Assembly (NCBI RefSeq): GCF_000622005.1
Contig: NZ_JHWV01000005.1
Location: 1-64,000 of the forward strand
From: Anaerovibrio sp. RM50
GTDB taxonomy: Bacteria > Bacillota > Negativicutes > Selenomonadales > Selenomonadaceae
DNA length: 64,000 bases
Direction: 5' to 3'
Shown: one piece after another, positions 46,701 through 55,717 of the stretch
How positions within the stretch are numbered: the stretch's first letter is position 1
Layout: every line of letters starts with the position of its first letter
Notes under the pieces: model-generated
What the model saw: only the letters and a program-made list of their open reading frames with translations
Database searches by the model: none
What the model was told of the DNA's origin: nothing
Translations under genes and position numbers: made by a program

Positions 46701-49700
46701 CCTTTCCGGGAAGCAGGCCAAGGGCGTGCAGACAGCTGACAGTGACAACAAGCTGGTTTATTCTATAGGGGCGGCCTATATTGATAACCTTCAGCTGGGG
46801 AAGGTAACCTATAATAAGAATGCAGAGCTCTTGGATAAAAGCTCTGCCATGTACAACTTCTCCTATCTGACCAGTCTGGACACATCCGGCTTCGGCGTTA
46901 CCATGACCGATGACCAGAAGAAGACTGCCCAGGCAAATGACTCCATGAAATTGGTACATGCCAATGCAACTTTAACTGATATTGCAGCCAAGGAGGCTGG
47001 CACCAACAATTATTCCTATGCTCCAACCTCTGGTATGACAGTGGGTGGCTCCGTTGTGGGCCAGGTGCTGGCAACAAATAATGATGTGCTTTATCAGATA
47101 AAGGAAAATAAGGCATCTACTCTGGATATTACAAATGTACAATGGGATAATACCTACGCCCGTCCAAATGACGAAATTACCTACAGCACAGCTGTGGTGG
47201 ATTCTTCCAATATAAAATTTACTGGAGTGGACAACCTTACTACGGGTCAGACCATGATCTTGGTTTCCAACTATGGCGACAGCGTTACCAAGACCAGGGC
47301 CGGAGTATTCACCCTGGATGATGGCCGAACTGGCAAGGGAACTGCCTACTATGACACAAATACGAAAAACCTTATGTATAAGGTAACTCTGGGTTCTGGT
47401 GAGACCCAGCCAACAGTAAATGTCACTGGCCATACGGAAATTTTTACTGATGGTGGTACAAAACAGGGCACCATTAATGGCGGCGAGGCCAAGGGTGACG
47501 GTGAATCCACAGGCAATGGAGCTGAGGTTAAGGGTACAATAATTACCAACGATGACGGCACTGGCGGCGATGTATTTGGCGGCACCAGCGAGGATGGCCC
47601 AGCCAAAAATAATACAGCGGATGTAGAAGACAGCGAGGTAGCTGGCGATGTTATCGGTGGCCAGAGTGACAACGGTCCGTCCACTGAGAATAAGGCCAAG
47701 GTCAAAGACAGTAAAATCCACGGCGATGCAGACGGTGGCCGGAGCAACGGCGATGGCGATACCACAAAGAATGAGATCTTTGTAGAAGGCGGCGGAACCA
47801 CAATAGATGGTGACGTAAACGGCGGTCATTCCGGCGGCAACGGCAATTCCGACGAAAACAAGACTGATGTTAAAGGCGGTGCCAAGGTCAAGGGCAATGT
47901 AAACGGCGGCCACACCAACGGTCACGGCCACGCCACGGGCAACGAAGTCTTTATTGAAGGCGGCGGAACCACCATAGATGGTGACGTAAACGGCGGTAAG
48001 AGCGACACTGACGGCGACACCGATAAAAATAAGGTTAACGTGAAGAATGGCAGCAAGGTCGGCGGTGACGTAAACGGCGGCCATACAGGCGGCAATGGTC
48101 ACGCCAATGAAAACACCGTTGATATAGACGGTGGCACAGTAGATAAGGATGTAAATGGCGGTAAGACCGATGGCAACGGTGACGCCAAGAACAACAAGAC
48201 CGATGTCAAAGGCGGCAGCAAGGTTGGCGGCAGCGTAACTGGCGGCAGCTCTGGTGGCAGCGGCGAGGCATCTGGCAACGAAACCACTATTGAGGGCAAG
48301 AGTGAAATTGGTGGCGACGTAACTGGCGGTAAGAGTGGCAGTGGCGGCACCAAGGACAACAAGGCCGATGTCAAGGAGGGCAGCAAGGTTGGCGGAAGCG
48401 TCATCGGCGGCAGCTCAGGTGGCAGCGGCGAGTCCACTGGCAATAAGGCCAATGTGGAAGGCGGAAGCGAGGTTCAGAAGGATGTAATCGGTGGCCAGAG
48501 TGAAAATGGCAACACCGACAAGAATGAAGCAACTGTTACTGGCAAGAGCAAGGTAAATGGTGACGTTACAGGCGGCAAGAACAATGGTAATGGCACTTCC
48601 TCCGAAAATAAGGCCACTGTAGCTGGTGGAAGTGAAATCGGCGGCTCAGTAACTGGCGGTCAGAGTGTAAATGGCAATACCAATAAGAATGAGGTCAGTG
48701 TTTCTGATGGCAGCACTGTAAATGGCTCCGTATTCGGCGGAAAGACCACTGGCAGCGGCAGTGCGGACAACAATACTGTTAATATTGCCAGCAGCACCAT
48801 CAAGGGCAGTCTCTCAGGCGGTGACAGCAATGGCGGCAGCGCTTCTGGCAATACAGTTACTGTGAATAATACCAATGTGGGTACAGATACCAGCGATGGC
48901 AATATCTACGGCGGTAAGACTGCTGGTGTCAACAAGCCGGCGGATACCAACACCGTAAGCCTCACGGGAGGCACTGTAAAGGGTGGCGTATTTGGCGGCT
49001 ACAGTGAAAATGGCTCTGCTGCCAATAACAAGGTAACTGTAAACGGCACCACCATTCGTGACTACATCTACGGCGGCAAGAGTAAATATCTGTCCCAGAA
49101 TGATGAGGTTTACTTCAAGAATGGCTCCGTAATGGGTATTATCGGCGGTGGCTGTGAGGAATCCCTCAACAATCTGGCTGAGCTTTCAGATGGTACTGTA
49201 GAGGAGCATGTTCTTGGCGGCTTTGCAACAGGAACTGACGGCATTGCCAAGGGCAACAAGGTTCAGAAGACCGGCGGCACCGTAAAGGGCAGTGTTATTG
49301 GCGGCTATGGCAACGGCACTGCTGAGGGCAATACCGTATATCTCAGTGGTGGCACCGTACAGGGCAATACCATTACTTCAGCTATATTGGGCAACACCAT
49401 TGTTGGCGGAGTATATGGTGGCTATGGCACAGGCTCCACCAAGAACAACAGCATATATCTCTATGGAACTGCTGATGTTTCCAATACAGCTCTTATTGGC
49501 GGTACCAGCGAGGCTACTGGCAATATTCTGAATATTGGTTACATGGACAATGGTACAGCCACCCCATGGACTGGTGGCGGCCAGAGTGTAAAGGATATCA
49601 AGAACTTTGAATCACTGAGCTTCTCTGTAGTGCCTTGGAGCACCAGCCAGTCCGGTATCCAGATTACAGATGGCACAAACAGCGATTTGTCCATGACCAC

Positions 49701-50826
49701 TGTATCTGCCAAGGACGTAGTCTTTACGGGCACCAAGTCCCTGGCAGTGAATGATACCATGACTCTCCTTGATCAGAGCAAGGCAAATAAAAAGGCTACC
49801 AGTCTGAATACGACTTCCAACTTCACTGTGGGTACAGTGGGTGAAGGTACTGGTACGCTCTCTTTGGATAATAAAGAAAATGTAATTTACAAGGTGGAAA
49901 CCGTCCATGCCAGTGAGCAGACCCATAGTACCGTTATGGATGCCGCAGCGGGCATGACCTCCCTGTTGGCAGGCAACGAGTTTATCGATGATTCCATTAA
50001 GGGACTGGCATTGCAGGAGAGCATTGGCACTGATGGTATTGCCACCTATGCAAAGCTTGGCGGCAGCGATATGCGTCAGGAGACAGGCAGCCACGTGAAC
50101 CTCCATACATGGAATGGTATTTTGGCAGTGGGCCACAAGAACGACAAGAAGAAATCCTCCTTTGAGTATGGGGCATTCCTTGAATACGGTACTGGCAGCT
50201 ATACCACCTTTAACGGCCAGTACAGAGGTGACGGCTCATCCAGATACAGCGGCGGCGGTGTTCTGGGCAAGTGGCAGCATAAGGATGGTATGTATGTGGA
50301 AGGCAGCCTCCGTGGGGGCAGAATCCACAGTGATGCCAACAATCTCCTCCGTGATGGCCTTGGCAATGGCTACAGCTACACCACTGATGCACCATATTGG
50401 GGCATTCATCTGGGAGTAGGCAAGGAAATACAGGTAAACAAGACAGATACTCTGGACGTTTACGCCAAGTATTTCTTCAACCGTCGTGGTGACGTATCCT
50501 TTGATGCAGGCGGCCATTATGAGCTGGATGCAGTAAGCTCCAATGTACTTCGTGTGGGAACCCGCTATACTGTAAAGAAGAATAAGAACTTCAATTACTA
50601 CGGCGGTCTTGCAGTGGAGCATGAATTCAGCGGCGTGGCAAATGGCACAGCGGACGGCATGGCCATCCGCAGCGCAGACATCAGCGGCACCAGCCTCCGT
50701 TGGGAGATTGGGGCCACCTTCCAGCCGGACGACAAGACTCCAATGACCCTTGATCTTAACCTTACTGGTTTTGCAGGGCAGAAGCGTGGTCTCGCCGGCG
50801 GTGTATCCGCTCTGTGGCATTTCTAA
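43729..50826 (+). CDS. Giant autotransporter adhesin with C-terminal beta-barrel
   Basis: A 2365-residue type V secretion protein. Signal peptide at about 1-32 (LIMAALILGGGCLYGPVAEA). Passenger: N-terminal beta-helix-like part to about 390; then three or more diverged modules of about 225 residues, each with a W-G-T/S motif (LAGWNGSTSTLLSGW at about 465, LGQWNGTAAPALPNTW at 682, ISSWDGSTSEAVDGSW at 911); then from about 1240 to 1920 a glycine-rich region of short repeats (GG-x-V-x-GDVTGGKS, NENKxDVKGGSKVGG). C-terminal autotransporter barrel from about 2090, ending in ALWHF with a terminal Phe, the outer-membrane signature. Ribosome site GGGAGGGGAG. Expression is probably governed by the leader at 43497. 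Function, probably adhesion, is inferred. The first 1.2 kb have other codon use than the rest. Confidence 0.92.
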   Translation: MKNKKSKKELTRLIMAALILGGGCLYGPVAEAGSVTVTSDETVNYVYNGTKSNNSNEPDPRENADDHTTTVYGTVIGKGYSQAGDLNGGTFGGLNNNSSSGTANRNKVIIYAGARIYYDVFGGRGYYANDNTVTINGGYFSQSNIYGGYTTGGTSSGTANNNTVNINATVSGIATINGGSGSGNVLNLGGLDEDEGLNTGNVYNFDKIVLGYTDTKNVSHPVTFKNNAYVLKASGQVVKPNSWLDISGMTIPAANYGTMTLLSGKQESQWKTSLTGITVKYGTGDNDKVHLTQASPSAVVGGTSVDNDTVNNVTLHYKTDVVTAFLNTNTYNGQFPDLINNEVKLSRSADKTPVTEVTLGAMTWGTGRTDGSSYTFNSSTAINASNLTFTGSFNSNPINQTTTLLSNANGIKDSTTAKAINLAASFQDANGVGYSGAATNGNVISSNTNKNITYKVTGATLNSLNLAGWNGSTSTLLSGWTNNSSGVNVTASFTNLPNIGTDVSRIIMTTNGKTGFFSDDKITGNNKYKTSGSIVDVPVAGVTLSGNTAGGVTTTNSGADLIYYATKNDVTGITLGSTTWGAKRDINNNAAYDFSGVTSIDASGLTFTGTATINGFTDSTNILTNATGLAYAGAITQPTNKTFNISYTDNNTKITYKGQATNGSLTRDNTNLKYTISAGKVNEIDLGQWNGTAAPALPNTWDTPSGGVAVDTGDFESPTGTDNVDIFTTTEDGFFNENNITGDKKYKDNEPMPDDKKDGVTISGTKSGGIAPSEDGLTPTTSGKRLTYFAESTTGSKISLGEVAWTKAGTARALTGNYNFSNLVNNDVDATGLKFTFANSSDDTSVNKIAAGDTMTILAGATGLNSGLTVAGSPKSQAVSYGINNVANLSGTLTGNVTTTANTVNYEVTSKTLDSVDISSWDGSTSEAVDGSWTRNSSGINVTGSGFTAPTTLGDTPILTATGGLFADAKIADSIKYQPSGKYTEKEQNITLSGKQAKGVQTADSDNKLVYSIGAAYIDNLQLGKVTYNKNAELLDKSSAMYNFSYLTSLDTSGFGVTMTDDQKKTAQANDSMKLVHANATLTDIAAKEAGTNNYSYAPTSGMTVGGSVVGQVLATNNDVLYQIKENKASTLDITNVQWDNTYARPNDEITYSTAVVDSSNIKFTGVDNLTTGQTMILVSNYGDSVTKTRAGVFTLDDGRTGKGTAYYDTNTKNLMYKVTLGSGETQPTVNVTGHTEIFTDGGTKQGTINGGEAKGDGESTGNGAEVKGTIITNDDGTGGDVFGGTSEDGPAKNNTADVEDSEVAGDVIGGQSDNGPSTENKAKVKDSKIHGDADGGRSNGDGDTTKNEIFVEGGGTTIDGDVNGGHSGGNGNSDENKTDVKGGAKVKGNVNGGHTNGHGHATGNEVFIEGGGTTIDGDVNGGKSDTDGDTDKNKVNVKNGSKVGGDVNGGHTGGNGHANENTVDIDGGTVDKDVNGGKTDGNGDAKNNKTDVKGGSKVGGSVTGGSSGGSGEASGNETTIEGKSEIGGDVTGGKSGSGGTKDNKADVKEGSKVGGSVIGGSSGGSGESTGNKANVEGGSEVQKDVIGGQSENGNTDKNEATVTGKSKVNGDVTGGKNNGNGTSSENKATVAGGSEIGGSVTGGQSVNGNTNKNEVSVSDGSTVNGSVFGGKTTGSGSADNNTVNIASSTIKGSLSGGDSNGGSASGNTVTVNNTNVGTDTSDGNIYGGKTAGVNKPADTNTVSLTGGTVKGGVFGGYSENGSAANNKVTVNGTTIRDYIYGGKSKYLSQNDEVYFKNGSVMGIIGGGCEESLNNLAELSDGTVEEHVLGGFATGTDGIAKGNKVQKTGGTVKGSVIGGYGNGTAEGNTVYLSGGTVQGNTITSAILGNTIVGGVYGGYGTGSTKNNSIYLYGTADVSNTALIGGTSEATGNILNIGYMDNGTATPWTGGGQSVKDIKNFESLSFSVVPWSTSQSGIQITDGTNSDLSMTTVSAKDVVFTGTKSLAVNDTMTLLDQSKANKKATSLNTTSNFTVGTVGEGTGTLSLDNKENVIYKVETVHASEQTHSTVMDAAAGMTSLLAGNEFIDDSIKGLALQESIGTDGIATYAKLGGSDMRQETGSHVNLHTWNGILAVGHKNDKKKSSFEYGAFLEYGTGSYTTFNGQYRGDGSSRYSGGGVLGKWQHKDGMYVEGSLRGGRIHSDANNLLRDGLGNGYSYTTDAPYWGIHLGVGKEIQVNKTDTLDVYAKYFFNRRGDVSFDAGGHYELDAVSSNVLRVGTRYTVKKNKNFNYYGGLAVEHEFSGVANGTADGMAIRSADISGTSLRWEIGATFQPDDKTPMTLDLNLTGFAGQKRGLAGGVSALWHF

Positions 50827-50835
50827 AAAAATAAA

Positions 50836-50875
50836 AAAAGGTTCGCTGATTCCTGGGAGTCAGCGAACTTTTTTG
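50836..50875 (+). terminator. Terminator after the autotransporter
   Basis: AGGTTCGCTGA / CAGCGAACTT stem followed by T5. Confidence 0.85.
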
Positions 50876-50963
50876 TCGTCAATAAGTGATGGAACTTTTG
50901 CTTATGGAAAAATTTGAACAACTGCGTTATAATGTGTTAGATAAAATTGAAGGTGGTATATTA

Positions 50964-51113
50964 ATGGCCCTTAGTCAGGAAGTGAAGGAAAAGCTCCAGA
51001 AGCGCATAGAGGAGCTTAAGAAGCGGATGCAGTACGATGCCAACGATCTGGATTATGAAACCCATCTGCACCAGATGCGGGAGCTGCAGAAGCTTATTAA
51101 TAAGAGTAAATAG
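50964..51113 (+). CDS. Small coiled-coil protein, unknown
   Basis: A 49-residue, highly charged, almost fully helical protein (MALSQEVKEKLQKRIEELKK...). No signal peptide. I chose the ATG at 50964 because AAGGTGG lies 7 nt upstream; an in-frame ATG 78 nt earlier has no good ribosome site. Not recognised. It sits between the autotransporter terminator and a palindromic element. Confidence 0.55.
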   Translation: MALSQEVKEKLQKRIEELKKRMQYDANDLDYETHLHQMRELQKLINKSK

Positions 51114-51253
51114 AAAGGGGCTGGGAAAGTATATACGGAACGCTCGCGCTCTCTAGTTTACCTAGTGGTACTAAGCTCATTCGGCGCCATAGGCTTGAAT
51201 TCACTAAGTACCAAGGTAAAATATGTCCGTATATATCTTCCCCAGCCGTTTCA
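51112..51253. repeat. Long palindromic intergenic element
   Basis: A nearly full-length hairpin of 142 bp. The outer arms GGCTGGGAAAGTATATACGGA and TCCGTATATATCTTCCCCAGCC pair, and the inner arms TTTACCTAGTGGTACTAAG and ACTAAGTACCAAGGTAAA pair again. No ORF inside. It looks like a small mobile palindromic element rather than a terminator. Confidence 0.65.
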
Positions 51254-51294
51254 TGTATATTTTTATATAGTAAATATATTACGAGGTGAATACG

Positions 51295-51942
51295 ATGAAG
51301 GATACAACTTTAAAGGTTATTGATAATCTGATTGCGCGTTATTCTGCTTTGGAGGTGTGCCGCAGCTCCATTCAGGAGGCTCTGGAGGCTATCTGTGCTT
51401 CCTATAAGAGCGGCGGCAAGGTGATTGTCTGCGGCAACGGTGGTAGTGCCTCTGATGCAGAGCATATTGTGGGAGAGTTTATGAAGGGCTTTATCCTTAA
51501 ACGTCCAATTGATGATGAATTATATGGCAAGATGAAGGAAGTATGCCCTAATGAGGCTGATTATTTAAGGGATAATCTCCAGGGGGCTTTGCCAGCCATT
51601 TCCCTTATGAATGCAGTAGCCTTGAATAGTGCCTTTGCCAACGACCAGGCTCCGGATTTGGCCATGGCCCAGCAGGTGCTGGGGCTGGGCAACAAGGAGG
51701 ACGTGCTTATTGGCATCAGCACCTCCGGAAATTCCGCCAATGTAATTTATGCAGTACAGATGGCCAGGGTTAAGGGCATAAAGACCATCGGCCTCCTTGG
51801 TGGCAGGGAATGCAAGCTGAAGGGCCTTTGTGATATTGCCATCTGCGTTCCTGAAATGGAGACCTACAAGATTCAGGAGCTTCACCTGCCTGTTTATCAC
51901 GCTTTGTGTATGGCAGTGGAAAATGAATTCTTTTTAAATTAA
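51295..51942 (+). CDS. gmhA: SIS-domain phosphoheptose isomerase (GmhA-like)
   Basis: A 215-residue SIS-domain isomerase resembling GmhA, which converts sedoheptulose 7-phosphate to heptose 7-phosphate for the LPS inner core. VIVCGNGGSASDAEHIVGEF at about 46-65, SLMNAVALNSAFAND at about 100-114 and GISTSGNSANVIYAV at about 142 are the typical substrate loops. About 20 residues longer than E. coli GmhA (192) because of an insert after GEFMKGF (residues 66-95). Start ATG 51295 with GAGGTGA. It agrees with an LPS-bearing diderm. No other LPS gene lies beside it. Confidence 0.88.
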   Translation: MKDTTLKVIDNLIARYSALEVCRSSIQEALEAICASYKSGGKVIVCGNGGSASDAEHIVGEFMKGFILKRPIDDELYGKMKEVCPNEADYLRDNLQGALPAISLMNAVALNSAFANDQAPDLAMAQQVLGLGNKEDVLIGISTSGNSANVIYAVQMARVKGIKTIGLLGGRECKLKGLCDIAICVPEMETYKIQELHLPVYHALCMAVENEFFLN

Positions 51943-51959
51943 TTTACAGCATAAAAAAT

Positions 51960-51998
51960 ACGCCCCTATTCATGGAAAATAACCATGAATAAGGGCGT
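51960..51998. terminator. Bidirectional terminator between gmhA and TPR gene
   Basis: ACGCCCCTATTCATGG / CCATGAATAAGGGCGT stem between convergent genes. Confidence 0.85.
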
Positions 51999-52020
51999 GT
52001 TTGCTATATTTTGCTATATC

Positions 52021-53958
52021 TTAAAACAAGACTCCACTGTATTGGAGGAAAAGACGGAAACCATCTGTTTGAAGTGTTGGAACAAAGTCTACAACATTTC
52101 TCGCAAAGAATGCCTCGACATTATCGGAATAATCCCTTTCTGTCCAGTCTACAAAACCATCACCAAAATTTCCTTTTTGGCCAGAAATATTCACAAGATG
52201 AGCCAGTGGCCGTCCATTAGACGGATCCTTAACAAATATTAAAGAATAGTCATGCTTCTTTGTTTTGTTGTCATATATGTAAAAAGTATTTGTGTCAAAA
52301 TCAAAGTCGAAGCAAATATAATGATATTTCTCCGTCGGACTTTCAGTAACTATTATGTATGTCCCATAATCGGTCACATTGTTTCTTTGCAGTTGGTTAC
52401 GTGTATAATTTATGTTTTCTGGCATTTCAAGTTTCCACTCTTTATACGAACAATAATAAATAACATTATTGCTCCAATATGCTGCTGCATCTGCAACAGT
52501 TTTAGAATGTTGGAAGCGGTCAGGATGTAATGATTCCCAAAGCTCATCACGGAGATTGTGACGTGATGAAGGATTCTGCGCAATGGCATCACACTCGCTG
52601 TTGCAGGCATAGGTAGTTCTACGCACTGGTGCAGCCGCTATCTGAGGCTCATTTACAGTAACAGCAGCTGCTGCGGCAGCCTCTTCAGCCTCTACTTCTG
52701 CCTTCAGCTGTTCATACTGCTGCTGGTACACACCATTTTCATAATTATTACGAACTTCCTGAGGAATTACCTCCTGGTAGAACTCCTCACCTTCATCGTA
52801 TTTGATTTTTTCAGTATCGATGATAATGGCGTTTGCAGAGTCAAATACTGTCCGCTTTGGGAACTGGGATGCATTATTACATACATATACAGCATCGTTG
52901 AGCTTCTTTAAAGTGTCTTTGTACTTGTTCAGCTTCTGCTGATGTGCCAACTGATTCTTTGCAACTATCTGACTTTGCTGGTTCGCAAATTCTGTTTTGT
53001 CATCAATTATTTCATTATCATATTTCTTGGCTTCTTTATAATCAGCATTGCTTTTATCTTTATTTCCCAGAGCTTCATAACACTTGCTGCGATAGAAGTA
53101 GGCATGGGCAAATTTATCATCGAGCTTTATAGCCGCATTAAAATCAGCAATCGCCTTGTCATATTGGCCTAATTCATAGTAAATACAGCCACGGGTATCC
53201 AGTACATAAGCTTTATTTTTATCCTTGAATACCGCCCATTCGGCATCCTCCAGTGCCTTATCATTTTGTCCTAACAGATAATACCACCATGCCCGCGTGT
53301 TATAAGCATTACTTGAAGGGTTCATCTCAATCCGCTTGCCAGCCCATTCAATAGCTGTATCATAGTCGCCTGATTTCCAGGCAGACTCTGCCAAATCACG
53401 CAGTATTCCCTGAGACTGGCAACCCTTATCGTAGGCTTGCTTCAAGGAATTGTACTCTGTTTTCCAATCCTCATCCTTTTGGGCTGCAATGGCCTTGGAA
53501 ATTTCATTACCGTATTTTTCACTGGCTAATTGGTTGTCAGTGAGCACTTCCTCACAAAGATTAGGGAAGGAATCTCTTATGGCATTATAGGCATATTGAG
53601 ACTCGCCTCCTATGTCCTTTAAATAACTCATGTCATACCAGTTTTTATCTGCATTCGGCTGGCTTTCGTCCAAATACAGCATTTTGTTGTTTAGTGGGTC
53701 AAACCAGGCATAATATGGTCCACTCTGAGTTACATAGGGAATGCCATAGGGAAGCATCTGCTCAAGATGTCTGGTATATGAGCATTCGATAAAAGAATAA
53801 CCATAGTACTCAACTTTTTTTACGCTAGGCGTATTCAATCTGTAATACCCATAATCTATATAGGCAATAATTGGATTATCTGTATTCTCGGCATAACAGG
53901 TGCCAACTAACAGTAGCAGAACTGCCCACAGTCCCGTCAAAATTTTTCGTAATTTCAT
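52021..53958 (-). CDS. Secreted TPR protein with unknown C-terminal domain
   Basis: A 645-residue exported protein. Signal peptide at 1-23 (KILTGLWAVLLLLVGTCYA). About 24-160 is an uncharacterised domain with WYDMSYLKDIGG; TPR units occupy about 165-310 (DYDTAIEWAGKRIEMNP, QNDKALEDAEWAVFKDKNK, QYDKAIADFNAAIKLDDKF); then a coiled coil and an Ala/Glu linker around 400-430 (EAEEAAAAAAVTVNE). The C-terminal 200 residues are a hydrophilic, aromatic-rich domain (YYCSYKEWKLEMPENINYT, HYICFDFDFDTNTFYIYD). I do not recognise it. Start ATG 53958 behind AAGGAGG. Periplasmic or surface location is likely. Confidence 0.7.
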   Translation of the reverse strand: MKLRKILTGLWAVLLLLVGTCYAENTDNPIIAYIDYGYYRLNTPSVKKVEYYGYSFIECSYTRHLEQMLPYGIPYVTQSGPYYAWFDPLNNKMLYLDESQPNADKNWYDMSYLKDIGGESQYAYNAIRDSFPNLCEEVLTDNQLASEKYGNEISKAIAAQKDEDWKTEYNSLKQAYDKGCQSQGILRDLAESAWKSGDYDTAIEWAGKRIEMNPSSNAYNTRAWWYYLLGQNDKALEDAEWAVFKDKNKAYVLDTRGCIYYELGQYDKAIADFNAAIKLDDKFAHAYFYRSKCYEALGNKDKSNADYKEAKKYDNEIIDDKTEFANQQSQIVAKNQLAHQQKLNKYKDTLKKLNDAVYVCNNASQFPKRTVFDSANAIIIDTEKIKYDEGEEFYQEVIPQEVRNNYENGVYQQQYEQLKAEVEAEEAAAAAAVTVNEPQIAAAPVRRTTYACNSECDAIAQNPSSRHNLRDELWESLHPDRFQHSKTVADAAAYWSNNVIYYCSYKEWKLEMPENINYTRNQLQRNNVTDYGTYIIVTESPTEKYHYICFDFDFDTNTFYIYDNKTKKHDYSLIFVKDPSNGRPLAHLVNISGQKGNFGDGFVDWTERDYSDNVEAFFARNVVDFVPTLQTDGFRLFLQYSGVLF

Positions 53959-54259
53959 TATCCATCCTCCTTAGACACCGACCAGGTAACAGCATCAAAC
54001 TATCACCTAGTCGTTCATTTTAATTATTCATCCCATTCGCATATGAAACCACGCTGCTCACTAGTATTTTTATATGATAAGTCGTCCCATTTGCGAGGCC
54101 ATACGCATCCTTTCTTAATCAAGATTTTAATGTGTCGTACTTTTTGTGTCCACTAAATCATACTAACATCAAATAGTTATAAAAAATCTCATTTTAATAC
54201 CTCCATGTATTACACTTTTCCATGCTCTCAAGTATAGCACCTATGTCCCTTTTGTTTAT
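53959..54259. other. Intergenic region of about 300 bp
   Basis: A/T-rich gap between the trkH gene end and the TPR gene start on the same strand. I see the TPR gene's ribosome site but no clear hairpin terminator, promoter or ORF. Confidence 0.5.
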
Positions 54260-55705
54260 TTACCAGCTGGCACCCTTTTGCCAGAAGGATGGCCGCAGCA
54301 TAACAAGAAATAGGAATATTTCCAGACGACCAACAACCATAAGGCCGCAGCAGATATATTTGGTAAGGTCATTAAGGGTGCTGAAGTCGTTGGCGGCACC
54401 AAAGGCCACTCCTGCATTTCCTATGGCGGAAAAGCCCAGCACAATGGCATCCATTATAGGCAGCCCCTCAATGGTAAATACCAGGGCACCCATAAGGGCC
54501 AGAAATACGTAGAGGAAGAAGAAGCGTCCCACGCGATTTACCACAATATCCAGCCTTTCCACCGTATCGTAGTGCATGTGAATAATCTGATTTGGGTGGA
54601 GCTTTTCCTGAATAATGTAATATACCATCTTGAAAAGCAGCAAAAATCTGGCTATTTTCATGCCCCCGGAGGTGGAGCCGGCGCATCCCCCTGTCAGCAT
54701 CACAATGAGGAGACAGTATTTGGAGAAGGCAGGCCATTCATCGAAGTCGCTGTTGGAAAAGCCCGTGGTACTGATAACCGCCGCTGTCTGGAAGGTGGCA
54801 TAGCGGAAGGCCTCAAAGAGGTTTATATCCAGGGCGGCGAAAAGATTGGTGGTAATGGCCAGTGACAGAATGGAAAAGAGGGCTATGTAGGCAATGAACT
54901 CACCGTCCTTGAACAGCTTGCGGTACCCCTGCTTCCAGGCAATGAGATAAAGGGAGAAGTTGCCTCCCCCTGCCAGCATGGCTATGGTAAGCACCACCTC
55001 AGCAGACAAATTGTCAAAGTATTCAATACTTTCATTTTGTGTGGAAAAACCGCCCGTGGCAATGGCCGACATGGCGTTATTTATGGCATCAGAAAAGCTG
55101 AAGCCGCATAAAAGCAACAGGCCGATAACCATAAAGGTGAGGAAAATATACACTAGAAGCAGGGCGTGGGCCGTATCCTTGAACCTTGGCAAAGGCCTGG
55201 CTTCCGTGGGTCCCGTGGTTTCCACCTCAAACATCTTAAGGCTCTTGGTGCCTGTCTGGGGCACTATGGCAATAAAAATAACGATAATGCCCAAGCCACC
55301 CAGCCAGTGGGTAAGGCTGCGCCACAGCCTGATGGAGGTGGGAAGTCCCGGAATATCTGTGACTACAGATGCACCGCTGCCCGTGATGCCGGAAACCCCT
55401 TCAAAAAAGCAGTCCACCGTTGGCATATAATGACCTGCCAGAAAGGGCAAAGAGGCGATAATGGAGGCAAAGAGCCAGCTGAGGCCCGTAATGGCAATAC
55501 CCTCACGGATACTGATATCCTTTGTGGTAATTTTCCCCCGATTGCTGAAAAAAACAGCCAGGGAAAGACTCACAACAATGGCAGCCAAAAAGTCCAGCTC
55601 GTTGTTTTCATTTAACTGTATGGCCGTAAGGAAGGGAATCAGCAGGGTTACTGACATGGCAAACATAAGACGGCTCAGCATATAATAAATCACCGGATAA
55701 CTCAT
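54260..55705 (-). CDS. trkH: TrkH-family potassium transporter subunit (copy 1)
   Basis: A 481-residue TrkH/KtrB-type channel-like subunit with four pore loops: VSGITGSGASVVT at about 103-115, MSAIATGGFSTQNES, STTGFSNSDFDEWP and FSAIGNAGVAFG. The key Gly of each filter is present, though the first loop reads ITGSG instead of the usual TTTG. About ten membrane helices. It transports K+ (or Na+) when gated by a TrkA/KtrA ring, encoded two genes upstream in the same operon. The start lies 12 bp after the second trkH-type gene. Confidence 0.93.
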   Translation of the reverse strand: MSYPVIYYMLSRLMFAMSVTLLIPFLTAIQLNENNELDFLAAIVVSLSLAVFFSNRGKITTKDISIREGIAITGLSWLFASIIASLPFLAGHYMPTVDCFFEGVSGITGSGASVVTDIPGLPTSIRLWRSLTHWLGGLGIIVIFIAIVPQTGTKSLKMFEVETTGPTEARPLPRFKDTAHALLLVYIFLTFMVIGLLLLCGFSFSDAINNAMSAIATGGFSTQNESIEYFDNLSAEVVLTIAMLAGGGNFSLYLIAWKQGYRKLFKDGEFIAYIALFSILSLAITTNLFAALDINLFEAFRYATFQTAAVISTTGFSNSDFDEWPAFSKYCLLIVMLTGGCAGSTSGGMKIARFLLLFKMVYYIIQEKLHPNQIIHMHYDTVERLDIVVNRVGRFFFLYVFLALMGALVFTIEGLPIMDAIVLGFSAIGNAGVAFGAANDFSTLNDLTKYICCGLMVVGRLEIFLFLVMLRPSFWQKGASW

Positions 55706-55717
55706 GTTGCACCCCCT

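Noticed and set aside
47410-49510. Repeat array resembling CRISPR
   Set aside because: Repeats are in frame, code for Gly-rich units of variable length, and there are no constant-length spacers.
50886-50963. Longer N-terminus for the 49-residue coiled-coil protein
   Set aside because: It begins close to the autotransporter terminator and lacks a ribosome site; the internal ATG at 50964 has a good one.
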